64,000 nt of DNA from Asterella californica (taxonomy: Eukaryota > Streptophyta > Marchantiopsida > Marchantiales > Aytoniaceae). Shown piece after piece: positions 24,048-36,377 of the stretch. The translations under genes were made by a program, and so were the position numbers. Each line of letters starts with the position of its first letter. The stretch's first letter is position 1. The notes beneath the pieces are model-generated. The model was not told where the DNA came from. It saw only the letters and a program-made list of their open reading frames with translations, and searched no databases. The stretch lies in assembly GCA_036924285.1 (NCBI GenBank), contig JAYKYS010000019.1, positions 2,418,001 to 2,482,000 on the forward strand, read 5' to 3'.

Positions 24048-25647
24048 CTCATCTCCTGCTTCCGGAGGACCAGACAGAAACATGTAAAACTTGCGACTCC
24101 TCATGATCATCATCGTGAATCCAGAGACAGTTCGTTGTGGCCACTTCAGCTCAAAAGTTTCAAATACAGCAGAGGAAGTAAGTGCGCACTTACATTTCTT
24201 TGGCCACTCCAGTCGGCAGTTGGCTGAACGGACAGCAGCTTTATGGAGGAATTCAAGCTCTCAGACAAGCCAAGTGAGAACGGTACAAAGCCATGGAAGG
24301 CAGACAGGCTTAACATCTAGATTGAGGTAAGCTCAGATACATACAGCCAACGGAGTGGCGAAACAGATTCAAGTTGCCAGACAATGAGGTGACCTGATCT
24401 TTTCAGTTCTTTTGCTTAAGACCTTCAATCGCATTAAGAAACTTTCTTGACTTCAGATCAACTCTTTTGATATATACATGCATATATATATACGTAAATT
24501 CTTTTTGGTGACTATCAGTAACCTTTTTTGGAGTTCACTTGAAAGATCTGTTTATGGAGTCTGTAACTTGAGGGTAGGCGAACGAGTGAGTCTATTTGTT
24601 TCATCCTCAAGCATATCAAGTTAAAGTAGGATTCAGATTCACATTCCTACCACATATTTACTGCCTCATACCCGAAATCTTACTGTTAAACTTGCTCAAA
24701 CCCTGATCTACAAGCTTTATATTTCCTCACACCCATGATCCTTTACAGGCACTGGAATGTCTAGTCAGCGAATGGTCATCAGTGTTGATGGTACAAGTTC
24801 ACCGTAGTTGGGGAAAAAAGAGGCGAGAACGAGATTCTTATGTATGACAATATTATCTATCTCGCAGGAGAGAGTTGGAATACAAAGTCAGGAGACCTTT
24901 CACGCAGTCGATCGCGTGGGAGAACCTATGATTCTATGATTGTCACCACAGTCCAGTTAGTCACCCGGTCTCTTGACAGTCTATCACGCCAAAAGAACTA
25001 TGACTATGATCACAGTCCAGTTAGTCAACCTACCAGGTTTGTTCTTTAATGCAGTGCTGTGATCTTTTTACATGAGTTTTCATCTTATCTCATGAGAACA
25101 TGGCCTGTTCTCGGTTAGCTTGGGTATGAGGAATTTGGAGTGTAAGGAAGTAAATCTCTACATTTGATGCTCGTTTTCCTTCATTGATCTTTGACTATGT
25201 ATGAACAAAGAGCGGGGAAGAAATCTACTGGTGACTGGCTATTACTCGTGTGCGGGTATCTATCTCTCGACATGTCTATGGAGCTCAGGGAGCAAACAAA
25301 ACTAATCAGCTTCAAGGTGCGCTATGTATGCTTTCGTGAATATTCTAACAAAGAATTTAGGCACCACTTGCCCACTCAGGCAACGATACTGATCTGGCCA
25401 GCCAAGCCGTCCTCCTGTGGCCGTTGCCGTTGCTTCTACTGCACTCACTCACTACTGTACTTCCAAAAGAGCTGATCTTACTTCTAGCAGTGCAAAGCTT
25501 GGGGTCCCTAGTAGGTTCGAGTATCTTGTAGAGCAGCTCCAAGTTGCTCACGATTCTCGAAACATTCTGGGAAGAAGCCAAAACTTCCAGCCATCCTGCC
25601 CAGAGCTCATGGTACTCCTCCACCTTCATCTCCAATACCTACCTCAG

Positions 25648-25670
25648 GAGAAGAGAAGAGAAGAGAAGAG
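25648..25670. repeat. (GAGAA)n microsatellite
   Basis: Four to five copies of a GAGAA pentamer in direct repeat. Confidence 0.85.
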
Positions 25671-28600
25671 TAGACGAAGTGGAAGTGTGTGACAAGGTCC
25701 ATGAACGTTGACTTGTTGGTTGAATAGGAAGGAGGCTAGGTCATTGTCGCCAGATCATCAGATGAGGTCGCTGAGGTAATGCCTGCGTGAGGCTCGACTC
25801 CCTTTTCGACTGCCAATGGGAGGATCTGACTCTTTCCACTACTTACTGTCTGAGAGAAAAGCATGATGAAATTCATACAACAATCGATATCTCAGACGTG
25901 AGAGAGCCATTTATTATGATTGTTGTAAACTTGGAAGAGAAAAAGAACTGTGAATCAATAAAACAGTATCTCTGGACTTCCTTTTGGCACCTCACCGACT
26001 TCACCAAGTTGACAGAAAGTTTTGAGTACATCCTCAGCCCAAGCCAGTCCAACTTCTTGTTCTCTTCTATTGTTGCAAGTGTCAGGACTTCCCTTTCGTC
26101 ACAACTTCCAAGAAAGAAATCCAGACTCTAAGAGAACAGTCCCATGAAGGAAGCGAATAAAGTGAAGGGAGCACCAAGCGGACGACAGCTACAGTACTAG
26201 TAGGTCTACAAGGTAAGAGAGAACTCATTCGGCAGAATATTTATTAGTTCTTGCGGATCTCCACAGACTAGAGCTGCAGTAATTTACTGAGGGCAGATTT
26301 CGGCTCAGAATCTGATCATTCGTTCCCATCCATAACGAAACTTTTAGCTGCTAATGGTGAAGAACGGGGTCCTTAGGGGTTGACCTTCTTTCTCAGCATC
26401 ACCCAGTATCTACCGATCATATCCCTCACTGGTTCTCTTGTATCTTCCATCCGTCCTTCTATCGAATCACAGTACAGTGCAAGCTAGTGCTGAACAGTAA
26501 CCTCATTTTTATCATTAAATCTTCTTCAGCAATTTTGTTTCGTTCCCTGATCTGGTCTGATGACAGTTCCCATTTTCTGCTCCAGAGACCAGGATCGATG
26601 AAATGTGATTCTCTGTCCAAGGATCTCGATAACGTAGCTCAGATATTTCCTTTTCTGTTTTTTCTCAAAGTTTGTTCTTCTTCTTCCATCGGAGAATCCC
26701 GATGAATGAACACTTGAAAAGACTCGACTTAGAGTCACTGACCTCACTGCAGCTCAGTACTAGGCCATATTGTACAAGCAGCTAGGGAATGTATAGTTAG
26801 TTAAGTTAACTCTCTTCCGACAAGGCATAGACCGAAAGGACCAAGTAAAGCTCACCTTCCAAAGCTCCAGGCTTCAAGCAGCTAGTATCGAAATGAATAG
26901 TTTGCATGCATGCTTGAGAAATCCTTAGTAGAAGCATGCATCCTTAGTAGGCGGCCCCTCCCTCCACAGATTGGCACTTTATGTGACCTGAAAGTGTTGA
27001 AGATATTCTAAGCTGAACATCCAGCCAGTGGAGGATTTACTTGTTTAATAAACATTTCCTTAACATCTGGATCTGATACGCATTGTAATCAAATCTAGTG
27101 CCTTCAGTTTCCCTCCACTATTCATCACACAGAAAGATCTCGCTTGAAATGCGCATCGGGGGGATATTAGGCAGACTGATAGAATGCCAACCAACATGAA
27201 GATCTATACATAATAAAAATTAATACGAGATCTTTAACAGACAACTTCCATGAAAAATGAAAGTCATAAAGCTCCTCTAGATCTTGAAACTTCAAGCTTT
27301 ATAGCCAAGGCTAGTATGATATGAATTTTATTTCGCCTGTGTGACGAAGATGGATGGGTCTACTACTGTAACAGTACCATCAGACCAGGACCTGCACTGA
27401 AGTGAAGAGCAATTGGCGTGAACTCATTCCACATGCAGAAGAGACAAACTTAGACTTCAAAAAAATATCAAGTACTGGTTTGCTTAGATCTCTCCATGAA
27501 CTGTGGTTTTCATGCGCTCATCCATGCATCATTAAGTGGATTTGTTGTTAGCTAGCTCTTTTCGTGCGCTCAGAGAATGAAAGAAAAGAGCTTATATTAT
27601 ATGATATGCTACTTAATGACCTTTGGATATAATCATATAAACCCCTGCACTCTGTCAGAACCTGTCCACTATAATAGCACTGAACTGCTATGCAAATGAT
27701 CATGTCATTTCTTTTTCTCTTCATATGGGAGTCAGAGGCTGAATGCATGATACAATTCACAGACTTATTGACTGTAAACTATTACTGAAATCGTACGAAA
27801 CATAAGCAAAAGCTCGTGCACTATACTACAGCATATCCTTGATTCTTGAAGTAGGCCTACCACACGCCATACACACTGCAGTGCCCTGCCCCATCGAGTG
27901 GATGGAGCCGAAATAAAGGAACAGCAAGGAGGGATGAACCTCTCCTCTCGTCCTGCAACCACAACAACTACAGTACTGTAGTAAAGGGAAAAAAATTACG
28001 ACAAGCACTGCAGGCTGGATTCCTTGAAGTGTAGAGAGTGGCTATCTGTGTTCCTAAATGTCATGAATCGAACTCAGTCAGACTCAGAAGATTATGAATG
28101 AAGGAAGGAAGCTACTCCCGAGTCAGTGGGAGACTACTAATTATGCACCTTCGAATGATGATGTATCAGATGCACTTCTGGGAAGGCAATCGTGCTACTT
28201 GCCTCGAGTCCTCCATCGTCATCATCCGCCTGGATTCATGAGCAGTAGCAGGCTAGCAGCCCTCCATAGTACAGTACCAACTAACGAGGGAATGAAATAT
28301 TCAGCCACACGCTGCTGCTTCTGCGCAGTGATCCCTAAAATACACGCTTTATATTGCATCATGTCTTCTGTGAATCTTATCCTCCGCAGAGTTCCTTCCT
28401 CCTTCCTGACAGAAACTTTAAGATAGAGATCAGATAGGCTGCAGGCCATTATCCAGTACAGTACAGATCGACATGAATTGTGGATCAGTAAATTGGGTGA
28501 GTTGGGTTCTGCTGTGGCTGGGCTTGCCCTTGCTGCAGAAACCTTATCCGAGTGTTATCTTTCACGAGAGTTTCAGCTGACTCCGGAAGCCAAAATACAA

Positions 28601-30512
28601 AATCACATAGACTGAATCCAAGAGGCTTGCACAAAAGTACAAGCGGTCATACGCTGACAGTGTATTTAATTATCTGATGCTGTTGGTGGTGGTGGTGCTC
28701 GAGCGATCGAGTTCTACAGTAGGTAGGGCTTCTCCCTCGAGATCCTTACTAAACGTTATACGCATCGTGCTCATCGAAGAAGGTAGCGTAATGGCAGTCT
28801 ATGGTTTCCACATCATTCCATTCATTGTCAGTTCTAGCTAATGTGTCTACTGCTTTGTTGTGTGTTATAGCAGATGGATGGTTCATATCCATCTTCTCCA
28901 TAGGTTTCGGATATGATATGAACCATCCATGAAATATGTTCTTCAGTGCATGCCTTGGAATAACTATATAATACTGAGCGGTACAGGACAGTACAGATCG
29001 ATGTCTCATACTTTCTTGATCTTTGTTGTCAGGAAGTTGAGTTTCTCGAGCTCCCATTCGTGTCTATACTACTCATGTCAGTTTCTTACTTCTACTGCTT
29101 GTTCTCCTTATGATTCTTCTTCTAGAAACTACAGTACTAGTCTTGGGGAGTTACCCGACCCTAGCATAGGGTTTGCCCTCAGGTTCACTAGTCTGAATAG
29201 AACTGACTTGCTGGGGGCCTGCAGTCAGTACCCTACTAAACCCTACTTGACTGGCTTGTGGCATGCATGGTTTGAATTGTTATATATATACTAACTTTAG
29301 TATATATATAACTATATAACTATAACTATATATACTATATAACTGAGATAGTTTAGTATCTTCTTCACTGTTTGAAAATACAATCAAGTATCGAGATTTG
29401 TATTATGACATCCAGATATAAATTTTTTTAGATACTTAAATATTAATTATTTATACTCATATATAATTAGTTTTACGATTAATAATTGAACTAATTTGAT
29501 TTATTTCTTTTAATTTGATTTTATCTCAAATTAAAGTTGTTCAATGTAAGCTAATTATATATATATAAGTTGAGCTATGTCTCTGAAGTTTTATCTTGTT
29601 AAAACCTATCAATAAATATTGTTTATTGTTTTATCTAGGACATGAGACAAGTGTCAAAATTCCCAAATATTCCAAATCCCAAATACACAACTTAGATTCT
29701 TTTCCTTGGTTTCTTCTCTTTCCACATTCTTTTATTTAAAATAGTCTATGATATTTATTTGGTTTATCCTTCATTCTCTTTTTGACTTGTCATAGTTTAA
29801 TACCTTTTCATTCTTCATAGAAAAGATAGAATTAAATAACCTTGTTGCATTTTTGCGGTCAATTCATAAGAAAGAAAGAAAACGAGCCCAGTGAAAATAA
29901 TGGTTGGAAATCAAAGCACACAAACGGCCTCTTGAGAAACACATGAGCATTTATTCTCTGGGTCCAAATACTTCATAACTAATTAGACCTCTTTTCTTCT
30001 GGCTTCTCAGAAACAGAAACGGGAACGGAGGTGCCACGTGTGCATGTGCATTTGCTTCACAATCCTCAAGAATCATGCACACTAAACCCTAATTCCTAAT
30101 TCAAAAGGGGAAAAGTGGAAAACGCTCTAGGTTTTCTCGAGAGAAACCGATGGTAAACCATATGCAAGTGCGTAGCAAAACGAACCTGTGACAGGAATTC
30201 GGGAAGCAGCAAACTGTAGAGAGGGTGGGTGTGGAAGTGGTTCGTCTCTCAGTATCGATCAGTAAGCTTTCTTTCTGCTTCCGTGTGAATCAACGAGCTT
30301 ATGTTGTCGTCGTGTCCACCGCACGTTCAAGATTTTTCTGCCTGCAGTTTCATGTTAGTAAGCGGAAGAACAGGACAACTGGTTGACTACGGCAGGCAGT
30401 TGTGATCAGCCATTCTCGCGAGCACGAGTTGTTGTTGTGACTGGGTAGTGTAGCTTATTGTCAGACAGAATCCGTATAGGTAGGAGGAGTTGCAGAGCGG
30501 ACCAGTGACTGA

Positions 30513-31034
30513 TTGAGTGGGTGGACCTTCACGACACTGCTGTATATTTATGTGCCGTGCTTGAAAATCGTCAGAGGACGGAAGACCGATTCATCCATCG
30601 ACGAATGCCGTATTGAACTATCTCCCTCCGCGACGGACGTCGCTTCTTGTGCTTCGTGGCAGAATGGAAGAAATGATCCGATCCACAGCATTCAGTCTCT
30701 TGAGAAACGATTGGACGTAGCCAACGCAATCGAGCTCGGCGTACTTCTCGTGAGCCATGAAGAAAAGGACATATTGTACTCCTCTTACGAGCCCGAAGAG
30801 CTCTTTCGATCTTCTCTTACCTTTTGGCTGATCTTCATGTGGGCAAATCCGCATTGCAAAGGAACGTTCAATCTGTCTCACGCCATCAGAAGTCTGAAAG
30901 GAAGCACTCAATCAATCAATCAAGACTTGGACTCTCACGGTGGCGTTTTGAATCAGCTTTTATATGCAAGACTCAAAGACTGCGAATCTGACTACACCAT
31001 GAGAAGAAACGCGACGCAAAGAATGACTGACTAG
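30513..31034 (+). CDS. Hypothetical protein, 173 codons, unsupported by homology
   Basis: An open frame reads MSGWTFTTLLYIYVPC to the end RRNATQRMTD. Composition is mixed, with no clear domain; residues 95-125 contain a hydrophobic stretch (SSLTFWLIFMWANPHCKG). The 500 bases upstream are GC-richer than their surroundings and resemble a transcribed leader, with a telo-box-like word at about 30084, which is the only contextual support. The first codon may not be ATG. It may equally be part of a non-coding transcript. Confidence 0.25.
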   Translation: MSGWTFTTLLYIYVPCLKIVRGRKTDSSIDECRIELSPSATDVASCASWQNGRNDPIHSIQSLEKRLDVANAIELGVLLVSHEEKDILYSSYEPEELFRSSLTFWLIFMWANPHCKGTFNLSHAIRSLKGSTQSINQDLDSHGGVLNQLLYARLKDCESDYTMRRNATQRMTD

Positions 31035-32454
31035 ACAAATACCGTACGCGCTGAAACATCTTTCGGACCTGATCTCTGAAGATTTTCACCTCCCTAGTGG
31101 GGGACCGTGGACACTTGGACACTTGGACAGATGGACGGACATACTGGACTGACCATCCACGTGGGAAGGAAGAGAGGCTGCAACTTGGACTGACCGTCGT
31201 CATGACTCACTTCCTGACGAAAGGAGTTCCTGCCGGGTTCGGTGGTCGGGATTCGGGAAACTCCCAGGATGGAAAAGTTAGGTTCCGACAGGACGAATCG
31301 GAAAACAAGTGAAGGTCGATTGTGTGTTCCCGGCAGAAGTGTGAAAAGATTCGTCGGGAAGTTAAGATTCCGAGTTCTGTGGAAATTAAATATTTCTGAA
31401 AGATGGAATTTGAGGATAATTTCCACAGAGTTTTTTGAACAAGTGAGACTTTATCATATTTGGACAAAAATGAATGAGCTTATACATATGTTGAAAATGA
31501 GTTCATTTGACTGAGTTATGGATGTTCTGTGGTGTTATATAACTCTTTTTATATAAACTCATTTCAGTGAGTTCATTTTCATATGCTTCTCGGCTTAAGC
31601 ATGACTTGAGTTCTCAGTAGAGATCTTTTTGTTGAAATATTTTTACTATTTCATATAAAAATAAAAAATATTAACTTTGGGCTGGATGATGCAAAAATTT
31701 CATGTTCGATTCTTAGGGGGGAATTCTAGATTTTTTATAATATCAATTATTTATATAATTTCTGACTTTGAAGCTTTTTCTTCTTAATGAAACACCTAAA
31801 AAAGTTTCAAAAAGGCGTTTTCTCTATTCATTAACGGCATGTTATTTGAAATGCTTCTTTGGCTTTAAGGATCCTTTGGCCATCATTAATAGATAAGTTA
31901 CTTTTTAAATTTTTTTTAAGTAATCATAAATATAAACAATAAAAAGTGTTAAATTCTTTTCTGTAAGTAAAAAAAATATCCATTTGGTCAGCTCGATCGA
32001 TCATGTTTAGCATCAAAACGGATATCCCATACGTGACGGCATTGTACATTGAAATGCGTTTTTCTGTTATCGGTAAACACATAAACGTTTTATAAAAAGG
32101 TTATTATGTTAAGTTATCTTGGAATATTATTTTTTCTATAGTGTTAACTGTTAAATCACGCTGGAGTTGCCAAACCATCTGGAAAAACCCATAAGTTAAG
32201 AGCTTACCTTCTCGTTCCTAGGACCCGATTGAAAGAAAAAAAACGTCATTTCTTGTACATTAATTAGGGCATAAATTAATGAAAGCATCCGGCCTAGAGG
32301 TGAATATCCTACATCTAAAAAGTTTCACGATTATCTGAGATTTCTTTAGACTTCAGAATGTAAGGTAACTTCTGCCAGCATTTCTCTTGAATGTCCGATC
32401 AACTTCTGCATCTGAGTATTAAGTATATTCACCTGTATATGTATTCATCTTAAA

Positions 32455-32760
32455 TATATGTAAAGATTTAATTTATTACTTAACCCTTCCGTTGAATTAA
32501 AGATTCTTTATTAGTAACCTCCATACTTATACTCTCAGAAGTGTGTCTGTTTTGTTCCCTTATGGGTTATATCAAGATCTTCCTGCATCTCCAGGCCCAG
32601 GTAACAATTAATATTTAGAGATAATAATAATGTTTTATCAGTTTAATATAGAATTTTACTTAACATTTATGTTTTTTTCGATAACACCAAGCGAGCATAA
32701 GTTCGCTTGGTGTTATCGAAAAGTTCACGTTGATATGCATATTCTCCTCATACTAATATT
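32455..32760 (+). repeat. Family X repeat copy
   Basis: Ordered landmarks match the other plus-orientation copies: ATTACTTAACCCTTCCG, then CTTATGGGTTAT, an AT-rich stretch, TTTTACTTAACATTTATG, CGATAACA, AAGCGAGCATAAGTTC, AAGTTCACGTTGATATGCAT and ATTCTCC. In this copy a perfect 20-bp stem is found where other copies have only GATAACA...AAAAGTTCC. Confidence 0.75.
32675..32722. repeat. Perfect hairpin, 20-bp arms, 8-base loop
   Basis: TTTTCGATAACACCAAGCGA at 32675-32694 is exactly complementary to 32703-32722, with loop GCATAAGT. It lies inside the family X copy. Confidence 0.95.
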
Positions 32761-33986
32761 CATTTAAGATATTCAATAAAACTAAAGTCTTCACTAAAAG
32801 GTAAGCAAAAGATGCAAAAAGAAAAACTAACAAACTTTATTGATAAAATTTGTTTAATCATGTATAAGAGTCAGTCGTAGCTCTTGTAAAGTTTTACATA
32901 TGATATTTAGAATTTAGAGTTATTGGACGAAAGCAGAATATGCTCGTAAATGAGATCCCTTGAACATACTAGGAAATAAACGAATCGGATCACTACAGAC
33001 CTAAAATTTTATTTTATTTTATTTTTTCCCTCACATTTTCATTGATAATCTTTTTGTTGCATGTCTTAGATGACGCACGGCACATCGTCAGCGGTGTCGA
33101 CGTTGTTCGCCGGTGAACTGCGTAACCCAACCCGATCTCTGGGTCCTGGGCTGGGGTTGACCAGAGATTGATTAGAACGAAGTCCTCCCAGCCGGTGCAT
33201 GGTTCATAACAACCGTTTCTCCGTGGATGCAGAGCGGCATAATCAGACATTTTACTTACTTCGTCTCTAGTGGCGCGCTTTCTACGTGTGGTAGTTTATA
33301 TATACCAATTGGCCACCAACGGACAGCTGCCCATTCCCGATTGTTCAACCTGCCCAGATCCGACCTATTCCGGATTGATTCTTCCGGTTACTTTTTGGTG
33401 AAAAGGTCAGCCCTTGGAAGACACCGCCTGATCCGAGCTGGAAACGAGATTGCCGTTCGAAATACGGCTGGCCTCACGCCGGACTCACCTTAGAGGCCTT
33501 TTCAAGCGCAACTAGATTCTCCACTCCTTTGCGGCTTCTGGTAATCTGAAGGACAACAACTCACGTCCGTCCAACTGTTGCCAGCGTCAGCTACAGCTAT
33601 CGCAACGGGAGCCGCAAGTTCTCTATCTAAATCTGGCTTGCTCTTTGCGCTCTTTGCTAGGTATCGAGCTGGCTCAGTGTACCGTACCGTATTCATTCTT
33701 CCGCCAGCTCAAGTTTGCTGGAACCGCAGAATAAAATAATAATCAGAGCTGCGCGGAATCCTTCGGCTTGGCGCTGAAGGAAGGAAGTGTTATTTGTGCG
33801 TACAGTCAACTAGTACCCCTCGCCGACAACCCACTTTCCAGACGAGCAAGCGGGTTTGAAGGACGTTGAGCCTTCCGTTAGATACCCTTTACCCATTTCT
33901 CTTTCCCCCACAGTTCAGAAATCTACTTAATCAACCCTCTCTATCAACTTCACGACTCTGATACTGAGCAAGACCCAAAATACTGA

Positions 33987-36377
33987 CCCAAAATACTGAG
34001 CAAGCTGTTAGCAGAAAGACTGAAGAAGGTGGTGGGGTCAGTAGTTGATGAACAACAGACAAGGTTCATACAAGGACGTGACATTTTTGACAATATCCTC
34101 AGTTTCAAGATGGCACAGGAAATGACGGAGGTAACAGGGCAACAAGCACTCTTCTTTAAGGTTGACTTCATGAAAACCTACGATAGAGGGTCCCACGAGT
34201 ACCTATGGGCAACGATGGAACAGATGAAGTTCAGTAGTCATTTCATTAGGCTGCTACAAGGTCTGTCACTTGGAGGGACTTCCAAAGTCCACGTCAACGG
34301 ATCCTTCACAGAGGAGATAAACCTGGGCAGAGGGGTGCGGCAAGGGTGTCCTGTTGCACCTTACCTATTCGCCATTGCCACACAGCCTCTCATGAATCTA
34401 TTTAAAGAGGCGCAGTGCAAGGGGACAGTCCAAGGCATCCAAGTAAGTAACGATAAGACCTTGTTGCACCAACTCTTCGCCGACGACACTGGGCTAATGA
34501 TTAAAGCGACTAAGGACTGCTTTCTAGAAACCCAAGAAGTCATTAAGAAGTATGAAGAGGTTTCAGGGGCAGCACTAAACCTACGGAAGTCCTTGGTGGT
34601 GCCCTTGGGGTTGGGGGTCGTCCCACCCTGGTTGGAAGAGACGGGCTGCCTGATTGCCAGGCCTGGGCAAGTCTTCAGGTATCTGGGGGTGTCGATTGGT
34701 GTCGGGCTGAAAGAAGGGCAAGTGGTGGACGCCCTGGTGGAGAAAATACAAAAGAAACTTCAGCATTGGTCTAATCGACTACTGTCGTGGCCCAGCAGAG
34801 TGGTTCTATTACAACACGTTCTTAGGAACATACCAGCGTACCAACTCACATGTCTAAATGGCACTTTGGAAGGCTACAGGAAGATGGAGGGTGTTTGTAG
34901 GGCCTTCCTGTGGGGAAGGAACGAAGAGGGACACAATAAAACGGCGTTAGTGGCCTGGGACACCATTACCAAGGGCAAGCTCGAGGGGGGCCTAGGGATA
35001 ATACCCTTCTCCGAGGTCGCACATGCCCTCAAACTCAAGTACCTTGGTAAGTTATTGCAAGGAGGACATCAAGAATGGAAAGGCATTGCGAGGTGGGGAA
35101 TCAGATTTGCGCTGGCGAAAGGTCCTCACAGAAGTCAGCGAAAGGACTGGACACCGGAAGAAGGCTTGCTCTTAGCTCCAAACCTGCAATGCAAGTCTCT
35201 ACCAACACTTAACTCGCTCCTTAAAGAGTGGCAAAAGGTTTATCCGAAACTTACCCTCTCAGGGAACCCTCTGGCTCTACGTGAAGACCTGAGCACACAA
35301 AAGACACTTCAACTGTGGCAGCTCCATACCAAGATTTCTGATCAAGAGAAAGGGGAAGCAAGGAAAGAGGCGAGAAGACTAAAGCTGATGTCACTGAGAG
35401 ACATAAAAAACTTGGACCTTATCCAAGGGTTAGGAAACTGCAACTTGGGGGCTACACTAGCTCTCCCTCGGGAAGAGGTCAGGAGTCCCAATGCCTTGCA
35501 AGCTCTGATAAGATGGGGAGGTGAGGTGGTTTTGTCCAATAAGAACCTGCAAGAGAGCTCCAACTGGGGCTGGGAAAGTAGTGACGCGAGGCTGAGAGGT
35601 TGGGATCTAAGCTTCAGAACCTGGAAGAACCTATTACCAAGGGACGCCGCCACAGACTCACCTCTGAGTAGAAGATGGGGGGTAACGGACTCTAGAGAGC
35701 AGTGGACGAGACGGTGGCAAGGAGTTTGGGGCAAGGGAGGTCTCCACAGGAATAACCTCTGGCTTTGGCGGGTCCTTAATAGAGGCTTCTTTACAAACAG
35801 AAGAGCGGCACAAATGAGTAAAGGCACAGGACTATGCCCAAGATGTGAGAGAGAGGAAGAAACGATAGAGCACCTTCTTTGGGAGTGCTACATAGTGAAG
35901 AGAAGGTGGAACCGGCTAAATCCAAGTAACTGTGATTTTGGCATCGAGTATAGAGGTGATGAGGGTCTACTCAATACCATCGACAAGGCTGTGAAAGCTC
36001 GAGCAGCCAACCATGCCCTCATGTTCCTCACCATCGAACATACTCAGGCGGCCTGGGCCGAAAGGGCGGATAAGGCTTTTAGAAACATCAAGTCAGATCG
36101 GCCAGCGGCACGGATAGTGGCGGAGGTCGTCAAGATGGCTTGGGCTGAACTTAATGAAGATGTCAGTGAGATCAGACGCCAAGCTTGGGGTAGAGCCATG
36201 AGAACTATCACAAAGATTCAACAGCACCTAAGTACAAGGGGGCACAGAGAGTTAAGGGACGAAGATAGCACAAATGTCAGAGAAGCACTACAAAATCAGC
36301 CAACCTTCGTCGGTCCTTGGTTACCTTACGGTGACGCTCTGCAGGAAGTCACCCAGGAGGACGGAGTGGTCCGGTGA
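33987..36377 (+). CDS. LINE reverse transcriptase, N-terminally truncated, otherwise open
   Basis: The frame opens with PKILSKLLAERLKKVV in the RT fingers region without its own start codon and runs about 796 codons to TGA. Visible RT motifs: QTRFIQGRDIFDNIL, motif A KVDFMKTYDR, GVRQGCPVAPYLFAI, catalytic FADD (LFADDTGL), and the thumb-side FRYLGVSIG. The long C-terminus ends with a zinc-finger-like CPRCEREEETIEHLLWEC, usual in plant non-LTR elements. The APE endonuclease and ORF1 are absent, so it cannot mobilise itself. Motif A has T where many have A (KTYD for KAYD). No internal stop is present. Confidence 0.93.
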   Translation, partial: PKILSKLLAERLKKVVGSVVDEQQTRFIQGRDIFDNILSFKMAQEMTEVTGQQALFFKVDFMKTYDRGSHEYLWATMEQMKFSSHFIRLLQGLSLGGTSKVHVNGSFTEEINLGRGVRQGCPVAPYLFAIATQPLMNLFKEAQCKGTVQGIQVSNDKTLLHQLFADDTGLMIKATKDCFLETQEVIKKYEEVSGAALNLRKSLVVPLGLGVVPPWLEETGCLIARPGQVFRYLGVSIGVGLKEGQVVDALVEKIQKKLQHWSNRLLSWPSRVVLLQHVLRNIPAYQLTCLNGTLEGYRKMEGVCRAFLWGRNEEGHNKTALVAWDTITKGKLEGGLGIIPFSEVAHALKLKYLGKLLQGGHQEWKGIARWGIRFALAKGPHRSQRKDWTPEEGLLLAPNLQCKSLPTLNSLLKEWQKVYPKLTLSGNPLALREDLSTQKTLQLWQLHTKISDQEKGEARKEARRLKLMSLRDIKNLDLIQGLGNCNLGATLALPREEVRSPNALQALIRWGGEVVLSNKNLQESSNWGWESSDARLRGWDLSFRTWKNLLPRDAATDSPLSRRWGVTDSREQWTRRWQGVWGKGGLHRNNLWLWRVLNRGFFTNRRAAQMSKGTGLCPRCEREEETIEHLLWECYIVKRRWNRLNPSNCDFGIEYRGDEGLLNTIDKAVKARAANHALMFLTIEHTQAAWAERADKAFRNIKSDRPAARIVAEVVKMAWAELNEDVSEIRRQAWGRAMRTITKIQQHLSTRGHRELRDEDSTNVREALQNQPTFVGPWLPYGDALQEVTQEDGVVR

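Larger units (their letters stand above)
23840..30512. other. Long gene-poor stretch
   Basis: Nearly 6.7 kb without a recognised gene. It holds two microsatellites, many short open frames without domains, the word CAGTAC in many places, and an AT-rich low-complexity block at 29280-29345 built from ATATAT and ACTATATA. A long imperfect hairpin pairs ATGGATGGTTCATATCC (about 28872) with GGATAT-GATAT-GAACCATCCAT (about 28910), with a five-base bulge. A telo-box-like AAACCCTAA is at about 30084. Confidence 0.45.
31035..33915. other. AT-rich intergenic DNA with one family X copy
   Basis: No gene recognised. Contains a family X copy at 32455-32760 and a GC-richer segment at 33060-33720 with TATATATACC at about 33297, which could be a core promoter, though no transcript can be assigned. 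Confidence 0.45.

Noticed and set aside
29280..29345. AT-rich run as an origin or matrix attachment site
   Set aside because: Only simple ATATAT and ACTATATA words; nothing separates it from low-complexity DNA.
31670..31720. Possible second SINE head suggested by TGTTCGATTC
   Set aside because: Upstream bases lack an A-box-like word at suitable spacing.
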